Notes: generated from the letters alone by a model not told the origin. Shown: positions 14,663-25,924, counted from the stretch's first letter. The stretch: DNA of 64,000 nt from Palaemon carinicauda (GCF_036898095.1 NC_090729.1:62388731-62452730); one strand, 5' to 3'. A program made the numbers and translations.

Positions 14663-14664
14663 TA

Positions 14665-16249
14665 TGATAAAAAAATGGCTGTTGTAGAAAAACATCCGGG
14701 AACTGAGGAAGAAGTACTTGTAAGCTGTTAATTAGTTTAAAGAAAGCACCTGAAAAATACGTCATTGCATATGCACAGGAAGCTCTCCAAACCATGGGAA
14801 AACGCACATATGCAATATATCCCCTTCAGTCTCTAAGATATAAACAATGGAGTTAGAGTAAAAAATATACTTCACATTTTAATAGACCAATACGTAAATT
14901 ATTATGCCCCAGCCCCTATGAAATATGAAGAGAAAAATACAAAACTAGCCTGCACTCGTCCATTCATTATAGAAAATTCCATTTTCAGTAGAAATTAGTT
15001 GATCATATATTTCCCTGGAGTTTAAAATATGTTCAATAACCAATCAAATGATCAGAACTGGACGTCCAAAATATCTAGGAGAATTGCTACATATGATGCA
15101 GCTAATAAATCACGTTGACATGAGGATATTTAGAGATGGTTTCTTGTGACGGGAACCTAGATATAAGTCTACTGTAGGGTTTAGACTCTAGATTGTTGGT
15201 CTATTATAACGTTATGTAATACAGACTACTTTTCCCAGATGCAGTGCTAGGCGACATGTCTCATATTTCATCTGTAATACTTAGATTAGCTTCAGTAATT
15301 GCTGGATAACTTTAAAGTGCTAAAAGAGGTTCAAATTATTGCATAATTTAGATTTGTTAAAATGTTTGGGACATGGGTACGGTCTAGGTTAGCAAGGATC
15401 TATATCAGTAATCATTTATACATTGAAATATTTTTCTTATCAATTTCTATAAATTCATGTAAAGATTTTTTGGATATTTACATATAGACTACAATTTGTA
15501 GGTCCTTGAAAATATTAAATTTGTATTTTAGAAGGAGCACCAGCAAATATGTAAGTAGTCTTCCTGTAATTTTCTCACAGCTATTTTTGTAAGGTAAACG
15601 GTACCTCATTTACTCTTCCTATATATGGATCAATCTAATGGACAAGTGTTCGAGTTATAAATCCATAACAGGTCTTCTATAATTCAGTCCAGTGATCTTA
15701 CTTTAACAATACACTGAATAGCAGCATGATTACATTCGTATAGGTCCAAATTGTACAGATTAGACTCGGTTCACACCCACGAAGTATGACGTCTATTGTT
15801 TGGATCGATGCCCACATGTGCACTAGGCAGAGACGGGGGGAGACCCCACTCCAGTACTTCATATTCAAGTTCTTTCTCGGTTAAGAGAACCCCAATCCTT
15901 TCTACGGAGGTTTGTTTCATGTGGAAGAGACTCACCTGGGCTCTGGGTGGCTTCATCAAGTGGGCTTTTGACTGATTCTCTCCAGTATTCTAGGCAGTAA
16001 GTAAGTTGTTGATATTACGGGGTCGAGGCTATTGGTGGTTATGAAGCTCTTGCAGGATTTCAATCTTTGTCTAACAGCCTAGAGACCATAAAGCGGGTGC
16101 TTTTCATAATTTCTTGGTAATATTTCTAGCTCTTTTAATGAGCTGTTCGGTAGGGTAATGTTTACCAATCTAAAGGGTACTAAAAGGAGTGTTGATCTTA
16201 AGGCACCAGTAATTAGGTGACATGCTTGATTTCAATTTGGCATCAACAC
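14665..16249. other. Intergenic stretch, no gene recognised
   Basis: AT-rich, with a more GC-rich patch at about 15770-15960 that is open on the minus strand for 62 codons without a motif. No repeat structure is evident until the minisatellite begins. Confidence 0.4.
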
Positions 16250-16755
16250 AAGGGCAGTTTATATGCATATTTCTACTTTAGTAGGTGACCTACATACTGT
16301 ACAGGTTTCTACCTTAGTCTGCATGCAGGTATCTGTTTTAGTAGGCAGTCTATATGCAAGTTTATACTTTAGTAAGTGATCTACCTGCAGGTTTCTACTT
16401 TAGTAGGAGATCTACCTGCAGGTTTCTACTTTAGTAGGCGATCTACGTGCAGGTTTTCTACATTAGTAGGTGATCTACCTGCATGTTTTTACTTTACTAG
16501 GTAATCTAGACGCTGGTTGCTAATTTAGTGGGTGATCTACATGCCTGTTTCTACTTTAGTTAATGATCTACCAGAAAGTTACTTCGTTAGTAAGTGATTT
16601 AGATGGAGGTTCCTAGTTTAGTGTGTAACTACATGCTGGTTTTTACTTTAGTAAGTTAATCTACCTTCAGGTTCCTATTTTAGTATCTGATCTACACTTA
16701 GGTTGCTACTTTAGAAGGTGATCTACTTGCAGGTTTATACTTTGGTAGGCGTTGA
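16250..16755. repeat. Degenerate 31-bp minisatellite, about 16 copies
   Basis: A unit of the form GGTTTCTACTTTAGTAGGTG followed by ATCTACCTGCA recurs every 30-32 bp from about 16256 to 16752. The central copies (16385-16450) are nearly identical; the outer ones have many substitutions. Adjacent copies differ throughout without unique spacers, so this is a plain tandem array. Confidence 0.9.
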
Positions 16756-16840
16756 CCAGGAGGATTTTCCCTCTGTGAGATGTACTGCTGCCATCACTCA
16801 CATTTAATTTCACACCTCTAGTGGTACCCATAATCATTAC

Positions 16841-16912
<72 letters not shown>
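16841..16912. repeat. Poly-C followed by (CT)n microsatellite
   Basis: Eleven C residues are followed by about 31 CT dinucleotides. On the opposite strand this makes a purine (GA)n tract. Confidence 0.95.
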
Positions 16913-16913
<1 letters not shown>

Positions 16914-19439
16914 GCATTTACTTTTATATTCCTACTCAACCTCATGATTTCATAGATGAATGGCCTCCTGGTCCAAGTGCAGCAGTTCCAGAAGAAAAGC
17001 TTTCTCAATGCAAGTAATGCTAAAACGTTATAACCCAACTTTAGATGCAGAATAGGAAAGTACTTCAGAGATTTCGAGAAAAAAAACTTGTGTTAAAGAA
17101 AACTTTTTTTTTAATAAATATTTTGACAATTATGAGCAGAACTTACTCATAAAATATTCTTAACTCAATTATTTTGAGAAAATTTACATAAAAATATTAA
17201 TTCTTCATAGATTACAGCAGTCAAGGTGAATCAGTGGTCATTTTCTTTCTCTTCGTGTATTAGCATTACGCATCCAAGTCCGGTAACGATATAACATTTT
17301 TGGTAAGGGTAGACACTGGACAGATCTGTTCAGTTAGTCTGCCTTTATATCATCAACATTTCCCCAACTGCATCGCAACCGTGACCTTGACAATTATTTG
17401 GAGAATATGATTTCTGAGTGTACCTCTCAATGCATCCCAACTCACCATTGAATGACAACTCCCTCTTCTGTTCCCCCCTAAACAAGGGATGAAGAGAGGC
17501 AGAGTATCTATTCAAAACAGGAGCAATAGTATGAATAAAGTAACAAAATTTATTGTTATAATGTAGTGTCTCAGTGATGTCACAGATTAAATACTGATGC
17601 CACCAAGATGCGGTCTTCATGACCCTGGACCCATGTCCCTTCGTCTTAAATCCCTCAACTCCTATAAAAAAAAAAACTACCATGAATATAATGAGATCCA
17701 TATAATTGACTCAAAAAGAAGAATACAAAATCTTACCACATATCTTAGAAGCCAAACTTCAGAAAAAAAGATGTAAGTGGTTTGAACCTTGCTAAGTATA
17801 TGCGGTCATGAATGTAAACTCTGATAATTCATAAAAAGATCTCTAAATATATAATAATGGTAGGGAAAATATATAAGTTACGAGATTCAATCTCATAGGA
17901 CTAGTGACGAGAAAGTCGAGAAAATTACTTGAATATCTCAATTGATGTGTCTCAACAAAATATTGAGACCAACCTCAAAGAAATCAGACATCTTATGTGC
18001 CTTAAGAGTTTGCCGTCGATGTTAAGTACTCTTGCTGACCTGAGCTATAGTGTAAAAGGAATAACAGACGGCCATAACTTGCAAAAGGTGGAGAATATTA
18101 CCGACCGCTGCTGCTACGTGGTTTAGGAATGTACATTTCTTATTTTGCCATATCAGTTTGCCACAGATATCATGACTGGTAACAGCAGGGTGGGGCAAGG
18201 GCAGTCATCCCACAGCAATTAGCAGCATGACGGCGGCCAAAGGATCAGGCCCCATAGAGGAGCCGGAATGAGGACTGAACCTCTTTGCCCATTGACACCT
18301 GCATGAGGAAGAGGTAGAAAGTTTTATAACAGTAAGACTCAGTGAGTAGATGGGACTGAGTGAAGAGTGGAAGGTCTTCAATAGAAGTTCAAAGCACAGG
18401 GTTCGAAGCCCCAGCATTAAGACTTAGCCATCGGCCACTTCAGAGAACATGCCTCCACTGAGTTATTTACTCGAGCTCTGCACAAGAGCTCCCAGGGTTC
18501 TCAACCAAGGTTAAGAGTGGTCAGTAGTTTTTCTTATTATACCAGGGGACAAGCCCCGGTTTTACTATGCCTAGGGGCCTCTCCTCAAAAAAGTGGTCCA
18601 CAGGGGTTTACTTTCTGAACTCATGTACATGGCAGAGTGTGGTTCCCATGGTTAGGAACAGTTTCAAGTAATTCTTGTTATATGATGGACCGTTTGTATA
18701 ATTTAGGGTATTAGGACGTGCCATAACTATGCATGGTTTAATTAAGGCATCAAGGATAGTTGCCAATGTTGGTGTCTGGCAGTGCAATCCCCTAAGGAAG
18801 AAATGGAGCAATTTTAGGTCGGAGAGAAAGGACTGACAGTACTAAGACCCAGTGAGGAGAAGAGACTGGGTGGGGAGTTGGAGGGTATTAGTGGTAGGTT
18901 AAAGATGTGATGCTGTGTTCCTGGCTAGCATAAGATAGAGTTATAGGAAAGAGGAGAAACCAGTAAGAAAGAGGGACTGGGTTGCAGGAGAAAGAAAGCA
19001 GCATGAATGAAAGTGATGTCTCTCATCTATAAATCTCAATTCTCGATCAAGCATTTAAACATATATCTCTTTTAGCTCGATCAAAAAACAAATTGAACAA
19101 TGATTGTGATATCAGACATGCACATCTCAGAAATAATTCGAAACAATCACACAAAGCATTTTTGTTAATAGTATTTTTGGCAGGTGAACGTGTAAAAGAA
19201 AAAAAAAACAATTCTAATTAATACATAATAGGTGCCAATGCATAAGAAAAGAAAAAAAAGAAATAAATTAACTTACATCTAATAAAGATTTTTTCTAATT
19301 CCCTTCTTTATCTTCACACTGACACAAAGAGTAGCTACGGTTACTTTGTATGTTAGTTCCTATTTTAGTTGTAGAAGAGAGACCCATCATACTCCTAGGC
19401 CCTTCGATATGGTATCTAACCTTCTCCTCTGTTCATAAA
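16913..19439. other. Intergenic stretch with repeat R1
   Basis: Apart from R1 (17459-17571) I recognise nothing. Two loosely similar purine-rich blocks occur at about 18300-18420 and 18820-18930 (both contain AAGACYCAGTGAG-like and GACTGRGTG-like strings) and may be an old dispersed repeat. No protein motif is seen. Confidence 0.4.
17459..17571 (-). repeat. Dispersed repeat R1, copy 1
   Basis: About 110 bp here matches, in reverse complement and with only a few differences, the sequence at 41501-41612. Shared landmarks are CAAGGGATGAAGAGAGGCAG and GTAACAAAATTTATTGTTAT. It carries no ORF. It could be part of an LTR or SINE-like element; only two copies are visible and one abuts an assembly gap. 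Confidence 0.75.
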
Positions 19440-20036
19440 AGACTTTTGGGGATTTCACCAGTTAGAACTGGACAAGGAAAGCATACCCCTAAACACATTT
19501 TTCTCACCTTAGGGTAGGTATCAATACCAAAGGACACCAATATGACTTTTCTGCTTCCAACACATACCTCCCGATTCGATGTAGCCATAAAAGAAGTACC
19601 CAGGAAGTATGTGGATGACACAATTCTCTATGATTCGAGCGCAGAAGAGGCCTTCTGCCATGTGTATTACTTCCTCACAGTCTGTGCATATAAAGGTATA
19701 AATTTGAAACCAGAAAAATTTGAGCTCTGCAAGAAAGAAGTGGAATTTGTCGGGTTTGACCTCGGTTGGGACTCCTTCAAGCTTTCAGAAGATTTTTTAT
19801 TTGCCATCAAAATTTTTTCTATGCACAAAAAGCCCACAATATTTGATATCAGGTCGCGGTATTCTTTTGTCAATCAGCTGGCCCCCTTCCTGACAACAGC
19901 ACCCATTATGACCCCCTGTAAGGATGAGCACTTTCAGGAGAAGTTTCATCAAGTGCAAGACACCGTCTGCAAGTTGGCAAAGGACAGCCTCACCTACTAT
20001 GACCAGCTGCGGCGGACTGTTTCAGTCACTGACTGA
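19440..20036 (+). pseudogene. Gypsy-3 reverse transcriptase (palm and thumb)
   Basis: A first block at 19441-19540 reads DFWGFHQLELDKESIPLNT then a stop. After a frame change, the 164-codon frame 19542-20036 has the catalytic box RKYVDDTILYDSS early on, then LKPEKFELCKKEVEFVGFDLG (the Gypsy thumb region) and the connection segment, ending in a stop at the start of RNase H. The YVDD Asp pair is intact, but fingers and protease are absent. It would copy element RNA if whole; here it is a fragment. Confidence 0.8.
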
Positions 20037-20178
20037 AGTGAGGAGGGCGTGGGCTTCTTCATCCTCCAATAATATTGCAATAGTACCTCGTTGAAACCCC
20101 CTTTTGTTGTAGAGATGGCAGGAGAATAACGCTTTTTGGCAGTCGTTTACTCACGCCCACGGGTCTGGGTATGCCACT

Positions 20179-20421
20179 ATGGAAGGGGAAGCCCTTGCAG
20201 TGGCCTGGTGCTTGAAAAAGGCCCGATTATTCTTATTGGGCTGCCCGAACTCAACCATTGTCACGGACCACCGCCCTTTAATCAAATTAGGAGCCAATAG
20301 AAGTCTCGGCCATACCACCAACCACAGACTATTTAGATTAAAGGAAAAAACGTTATTGTATAATTTCAAAGTTAAATACCTACCTGGCAAGAAAAATCAT
20401 GCATCTGACTTTCTCTCTTGA
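20179..20421 (+). pseudogene. Gypsy-3 RNase H fragment
   Basis: An 80-codon frame begins with EGEALAVAWCLKKARLFLLG and contains IVTDHRPLIKLG, then VKYLPGKKNHASDFLS. These are the E, D and C-terminal blocks of the Gypsy RNase H that degrades the RNA strand during reverse transcription. The N-terminal strand with the first catalytic Asp (about 20030-20100) is in another frame and damaged. Confidence 0.78.
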
Positions 20422-20596
20422 TTCCCTACTCTAAGGAAGGCGCAAGATGGAAAGGATGCGAGTTTTAACAAAGAATTAACGAGGGCTATAGTATCAGCAA
20501 TAGTGGAAAACCTACAGGAGCAGTACACCATAGACAGAGAAAACTGTTGAAGAGGCTGCTCTAGACGACCCAGCATATCAGCTACTAGTCGCTCGA

Positions 20597-21745
20597 GTGA
20601 CTGCAGGGGATTGGAACCGGAAGACATTACAAGAAATTGCATGTGTGAGACCCTTTTACGGCATCAAAGAACATCTTTCTATATCTGGGAACCTGGTCGC
20701 ACACTGCTTCAACGATTACTGCATCCCCCTTGTCATTCCCGAAGGGCTTCGCCATCAGATAACCGCCAACCTTCATGCTGGACATCAAGGACTAGATACA
20801 ATGTTGAGAAGAGCGAGACATTCGGTTTATCGGCTGGGCATCGAAGGTGACCTCCAGCATCATTGTTCATGGTGTACATCGTCCGACGCTCACTCACCAT
20901 CATTGCCAGCCAAAGTCATGATAATAACCCCAACCCCAGAGAATCCCTTCCAAAAGACTGTCATGGACCAGTTTCAGCTTGGAGAACACACATATATGGC
21001 ATATTGTGACAGGCTTACTTACTTACTTACTTCATTAATGGCACCTCTTCTGTAAAGTTCATGACAAAACTTAGGCCCTACTTCACTTGATGGGGAGCAC
21101 CTGAACAATTGTCTACGGACAGTGGCACGAACTGGTGAGCAAGGAAATTATGTCCTTCTACACGAGATGGAGAGTTGACATACGCCTAACACTGACCCAC
21201 TACCTGCAGTCAAATGGAAAAGCCAAGGCCACAGCCAAGTCCGCAAAGAGAATAATTAGAACACGTATCACCGAGGCTGGAAGCCTCGATAACGACAAGG
21301 TATCATTGGCAATGCTGCAGTACTTGAACACGCCCTTAAGGGTTATTAATAAATCTCTGGCATAATTGGCAACTGGGAAACAGCTACATGATGGTGTACT
21401 GACCACAAAACTCAACTATATGATACACCACCACTGGATAAAATCCTTTAGAAAAAGAGAACTTTTGGTAGCAGAGAAAAATGAGAAGATAATTGAAAGC
21501 CCCACTGACAGAAGACTAACGCCCTTACAGCCAAGCACGCTCATTAGGGTTCAGAACTGAATGACATAGGCCTGGGATAGGCTTGGAATCCTAGTCGAGC
21601 AACGACATCGCAGACAATACATCGTAAGATTAGATGATAGTGGCCTTCTGTCGATAAGGAACAGAAGACACCTCAAGGTCACTGAACTGCCTGTCAGTGA
21701 AACAAAAGGAGCCACTCCTACCGAAGACAAAGCGGCTCAGTAGCC
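20597..21745 (+). pseudogene. Gypsy-3 integrase, broken into several frames
   Basis: 20597-21055 holds the zinc-binding HHCC region (NLHAGHQG with a downstream HHCSWC) and the start of the catalytic core (VMDQFQLG, YCDRLT). The second catalytic Asp region (LSTDSGTN) at about 21110-21135 is in a shifted frame after a stop. The 21135-21365 frame continues the core with HYLQSNGKAKATAKSA, where the usual catalytic Glu position has no Glu. A basic C-terminal region (QYIVRLDDSG, RRHLKVTEL) runs to about 21745. An intact integrase would insert the cDNA; this one cannot. Confidence 0.7.
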
Positions 21746-22012
21746 TAAGTCTCCTCCATCAGTGCACGAGGTATAGCCTCCAAGGAAGAGAGGGACCCGG
21801 GTCTGGATGAACGAATAATTATCTTGGCCTTGATTCTGCAATAATAAAATGAAAATATATTATGTTTTGTTTTTACTGTATTTGGACGTGCATTGATTTC
21901 ATACTTGCAAAATTATATTCTGTACAAGATTTTATGTTGATGTTGCAACTCAATTTCAGTGAACTTCTTGCAATGCTGATGTAATTATTGTGCCGCTTGA
22001 TGTTATGTGAAT

Positions 22013-22074
<62 letters not shown>

Positions 22075-22388
22075 CTTTTCAGTCATTCCAATGTTACCAT
22101 TGATTATTACGATTATGATTCAGAATACTTGTCCGATGTTTTTCTTAAAGATTCTTGAGCATATCCTTTGTCATACCTGCTTTTGATATTGTTGTTTATA
22201 AGTTTTGAAAATATTACCCTTTTCATAATATTTTGGGAGGGAGATGTAATATAAGGCTGCATGTAGTGCCTGAGCGCCACCCACATAAGTGAGGTCATTT
22301 TCTCGTCACGGGTTATCTGTATTTCCTACTGCTATGAATCAGTTGCAATGAAGATACGAAACCATCCAGACCATCCTTTTCTAAATAT
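21746..22388. other. Spacer with (CT)n tract
   Basis: Between Gypsy-3 and the piggyBac-like element. It contains the (CT)n microsatellite at 22014-22072 and otherwise AT-rich DNA without a recognised gene. Confidence 0.4.
22014..22072. repeat. (CT)n microsatellite
   Basis: About 29 uninterrupted CT dinucleotides. Confidence 0.95.
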
Positions 22389-22392
22389 TTAA

Positions 22393-22407
22393 CCCTGGAT
22401 AGGTACG
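22393..22407 (+). repeat. PB-1 left terminal inverted repeat
   Basis: CCCTGGATAGGTACG, directly following TTAA. It is followed at 22410-22425 by a perfect hairpin (GGGTCG, loop TTTG, CGACCC) that may serve as a subterminal protein-binding site. Confidence 0.9.
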
Positions 22408-22744
22408 ATGGGTCGTTTGCGACCCCGAGCGTCAAAAAAAAACAGGTTTTTCTCACGTGACTCACCCCCGTGACTGAATTTGTGGGTGATCGACCTGCAG
22501 GAGGTGTCTCCCCTACACGCTCTAGTAGTGTCTAGATGTGCATTGCTGTAGCTGTACTCCTTCCCCGATTTCTGAGACGCGTCGGGGTCGTTCGCGTCCG
22601 AGTTTACCCTTCTAAGGTAGTTTGCATAATTATCAAAGTTATTACGTATTATGAAATTGTCGTAGAATGGTGCAACTTGTATAGGTTATCAGTTGTGGAA
22701 AGTCTTGGTGGATTGTTTGGCTACCATGTGCATGTTTTTTTTTT

Positions 22745-24560
22745 TAGTTAAAATGTCGTTCATCACCACGAGGACCATTTTACCGCGAGTGCCCCTTTTT
22801 CATTTTTTTTCATTTTTTTGCCAAGTCATTTTTCCGTAAGATATTGCCAAATAGTGTCGTAAAACTTTTGCTTGTTTAGTGTTGGAAAGTGTGTCTACAT
22901 GATCTGGCTACCCATGCATGACTTTGTTTTTGTCAGATACGACGTAGTTATTGGTATATTGGGTATTTAACTGCGGTTACCAATTTCTGTTTTTTTTCAA
23001 TATTTGTAAAAATTACTACGTAGTAAGGAATTGCCGTATATTATTCATTTTTTTTTCATGTTTATGTGTTAGAAAGTGTGCCTTGATGGTTGGGCTAACA
23101 CATGCATGTCTTTTTTTTTATCTGAGATGTCGTATATTAGAATGTCGGGCATTTTACCGCGAGTGTCCCTTTTTCATTTTTTTTCATTTTTTTGCCAAGT
23201 CATTTTTCCGTAAGATATTGCGAAATAGTGTCGTAAAACTTTTGCTTTTTTAGTGTTGGAAAGTGTGTCTAGATGATCTGGCTACCCATGCGTGATTTTG
23301 TTTTTGTCAGATACGACGTAGTTATTGGTATATTGGGTATTTAACTGCGGTTGCCAATTTCTGTTTTTTTTCAATATTTGTAAAAATTTACTACGTAGTA
23401 AGGAATTGCCGTATATTATTGATTTTTTTTTCATGTTTATGTGTTAGAAAGTGTGCCTTGATGGTTGGGCTAACACGTGCATGTCTTTTTTTTTTTATCT
23501 GAGATGCCGTATATTAGAATGTTGGGCATTTTTCCGCGAGTGCCCCTTATTATTTGTTTTGCATTTTTTTGCTTAGTCATGTTACCGTAAGGAATTGGCA
23601 AGTAGTGTCGCAAAACTTATATTTTTATAGTGTTGGAAAGTGTTTCTAGATGATCTGGCTACCCATGCCTATTTTTTTTTTTAGCCAGATATGGCGTATA
23701 TATAAGTATGTGTTCGATTTTCCTGTGATTGCCATTTTTTCGTTTTTTCCCATTTCTTTCAAAATTACTACGTACTAAGGAACTATCACAGAGTAATATT
23801 TCATTTATATGTTTATTTGTCGGAAAATATGCCTTGATGGTTTGCCTAGCACGTGGCTGAAATTTTTTTTTTCTGAAATGCCGTATATTAGAATGGCCAT
23901 TTTTCCACGAGTGCCCCTTTTTATTTGTTTTGCATTTTTTTGTTTAGTCATGTTACCGTAAGGAATTGGCAAGTAGTGTCGCAAAACTTATATTTTTATA
24001 GTGTTGGAAAGTGTTTCTAGATGATCTGGCTACCCATGCCTATCTTCTTTTTTTAGCCAGATATGGCGTATATATAGGTATGTGTTCGATTTTCCTGTGA
24101 TTGCCATTTTTTCTTTTTTCCCATTTCTTTCAAAATTACTACGTACTAAGGAACTATCACAGAGTAATTATTCATTTAGATGTTTATTTGTCGGAAAATG
24201 TGCCTTGATGGTTTGCCTAGCACGTGGCTGAATTTTTTTTTTCTGAAATGCCGTATATTAGAATGTTAGCCATTTTTCCGCGAGTGCCCCTTTTTATTTG
24301 TTTTGCATTTTTTTGCTTAGTCATGTTACCGTAAGGAATTGGCAAGTAGTGTCGCAAAACTTATATTTTTATAGTGTTGGAAAGTGTTTCTAGATGATCT
24401 GGCTACCCATGCCTATCTTTTTTTTAGCCAGATATGGCGTATATATAGGTATGTGTTCGATTTTCCGGTGATTGCCATTTTTTTGTTTTTTCCCAAGTCT
24501 TTCAAAATTACTACGTACTAAGGAACTATCACAGAGTAATGATTCCTCTAGATGTTTATT
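22745..24560 (+). repeat. PB-1 internal tandem array, about 5 units of ~374 bp
   Basis: The landmark GATCTGGCTACCCATG occurs at 22901, 23275, 23652, 24023 and 24396, giving spacings of 374, 377, 371 and 373. Each unit also has a GCGAGTGYCCCTTTTT block, a TTGGAAAGTGT block and a TACTACGTAGTA-like palindrome. Units 1-2 resemble each other, as do units 3-5, suggesting two subfamilies. No coding capacity. Confidence 0.9.
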
Positions 24561-25554
24561 TGTCGGAAAATTTTGTTTACTTTTTTTTTGATTGAATATC
24601 ATCAAATTTTTTTAGCTAAAATATTGTTTTACATTTTTTTTTTCGATTTTATTTCCCTTCAAAAAATTTTTTTGGGTCAGATTTTTAATTTTATAGTCGT
24701 AAAATAATCGACAATTATCCAGCAACCCACCATACAATTTTTATGCATATCCAATAATAATTAGATTAGTAAATAACACCTTGAAATTGACATACCCTTC
24801 CTACATTTCAAGTGGCAGATTAGGGAGTCTGAGTCAGTGTGGTTGGCGGCCATTTTGTGGACATATCCGAAGCGTAAGCTGCCCTATCTATATATATTCT
24901 TGTTCCCTATAGAATTTGTGATATTTTGGTATATTTTTTCCTGCATAAATATCATATTATATATTAAATATATGTATTTTTTTACGGAATTTCTAAGTAC
25001 TCAAAAAATTACCTTTAGATATGGCCCCTGATATAAATGTAATTTACAAAATAATGAAGATTTTTTTACATATTTCTATTTTAGGATAACATATGTTTAT
25101 TCCCTAAAAAAATTAGCCACTTCCTATTTCATTTGGGTACCCAAAAAAATTCATGAAATTTGGACAAATTATTTTGGCCAAAAAAAGTTACCCTTTTTTT
25201 CTCATTTCAGATATTCACCTCCATGGGTCTGACTTCATCCAAAATACATCAAGATGTGTCCTAAACATTCAAGAATCAATTCTTAAAAAGATTTGTGTAT
25301 ATATGTATAAACTTTTTTTTATGAATTTTTATGTCAGGTCTTTTTTTTTTCTACTTAATTTTTTAAAATATTTATAATAAATAGTTTTTCTGCAGATGAG
25401 TAGTATTTATCTATACAGTTGTTTTAAGCATTCATTGAAGTTTTTTTTGGCAAAAGAAAAAAGGAGGTTACTGCAAAAACTGATTTTTCAAGAATTTTTT
25501 TTGGCGTCGGGGTCGTTCGCGTCCGAGTATACCCTTAAAGGGGTGTCCGAGGAG

Positions 25555-25569
25555 CGTACCTATCCAGGG
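25555..25569 (-). repeat. PB-1 right terminal inverted repeat
   Basis: The exact reverse complement of the left 15-bp repeat, directly followed by TTAA. Confidence 0.9.
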
Positions 25570-25881
25570 TTAAATAATTGTACCTCAGTAATCTTTTCTC
25601 TCTTTCAAAAGATATTTCCTCTTCCATTTTATTTATTTCTCTTTTTCTTTTATTTATCTTAAGACCAACCTCCGGTGATATTTCCTGCATTCTGGTAAGC
25701 ATGTATTGCAATTTGCAAATGTCAAAATTAATACAGTTTCACTATAGAGCTTGGGTAAGTTTAACAATACACATAATGGAAGCTCCACAAGGTTAACAAC
25801 ACTTGAATTAAATAGTTATCGGGAATAGTTGAGATTTCTTTACTTTCAAAGATACCAACGTTACAGTGGCGACGATAATAC

Positions 25882-25924
<43 letters not shown>
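25882..25924. repeat. (AAT)n microsatellite
   Basis: About 14 AAT trinucleotides in a row. Confidence 0.95.

Larger units (their letters stand above)
11527..14664 (+). mobile_element. Long-inverted-repeat DNA element carrying a PIN-like gene
   Basis: Both ends carry the same sequence in opposite orientation. The left end reads AGTGGGGCAGCATAGC from 11528; the right end, read inward on the minus strand from 14663, is AGTGGGGCGGTTTAGC. TA dinucleotides flank GTGGGGC at both ends, compatible with a TA target duplication, although TA could also be part of the repeat. The inverted repeats are about 450-500 bp and built of 162-bp tandem units. They enclose one broken gene (11970-13532) and 600 bp of AT-rich DNA. 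I cannot assign a superfamily. The alternative is a host gene captured between two inverted repeats. Confidence 0.6.
19440..21745 (+). mobile_element. Gypsy-3: decayed Ty3/Gypsy pol, no LTRs found
   Basis: Plus-strand fragments follow pol order: reverse transcriptase palm (19440-20036), RNase H (about 20040-20421), integrase zinc-binding and core domains (20597-21365), and a C-terminal basic region ending near 21745. All are separated by stops and frame changes. I found no flanking LTR pair, so the edges are where similarity fades. It is a different lineage from Gypsy-1 and Gypsy-2, which lack the DHRPLIKL/PGKKNHASD type of RNase H end seen here. Confidence 0.75.
22393..25569 (+). mobile_element. 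PB-1: piggyBac-like non-autonomous element with internal tandem array
   Basis: The element is bounded by the perfect 15-bp inverted repeat CCCTGGATAGGTACG (22393-22407; inverted at 25555-25569) and flanked on both sides by TTAA (22389-22392 and 25570-25573). TTAA target duplication plus ends starting CCCT are the signature of the piggyBac superfamily. At 3177 bp it has no transposase-like frame, so it would need a transposase in trans. The interior is about five units of ~374 bp, followed by a unique right half of about 1 kb. The motif GCGTCGGGGTCGTTCGCGTC occurs near both ends (about 22579 and 25504) in the same orientation. A copy 3138 bp long lies at 59731-62868. Confidence 0.85.

Noticed and set aside
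16250..16755. Possible CRISPR-like array
   Set aside because: Units follow one another without unique spacers and diverge gradually; this is a eukaryotic minisatellite.
22536..22751. Open frame in the left arm of PB-1, repeated in PB-2 (59703-60059) and PB-3 (42974-43315)
   Set aside because: The frame is shared only because the DNA is nearly identical. The translation has no motif, frame ends differ between copies, and homopolymer runs inside it vary in length.
24837..25031. 64-codon frame in the right half of PB-1, also in PB-2 at 62159-62353
   Set aside because: Same reasoning: shared by DNA identity of a noncoding region, hydrophobic because the DNA is AT-rich, no recognisable domain.
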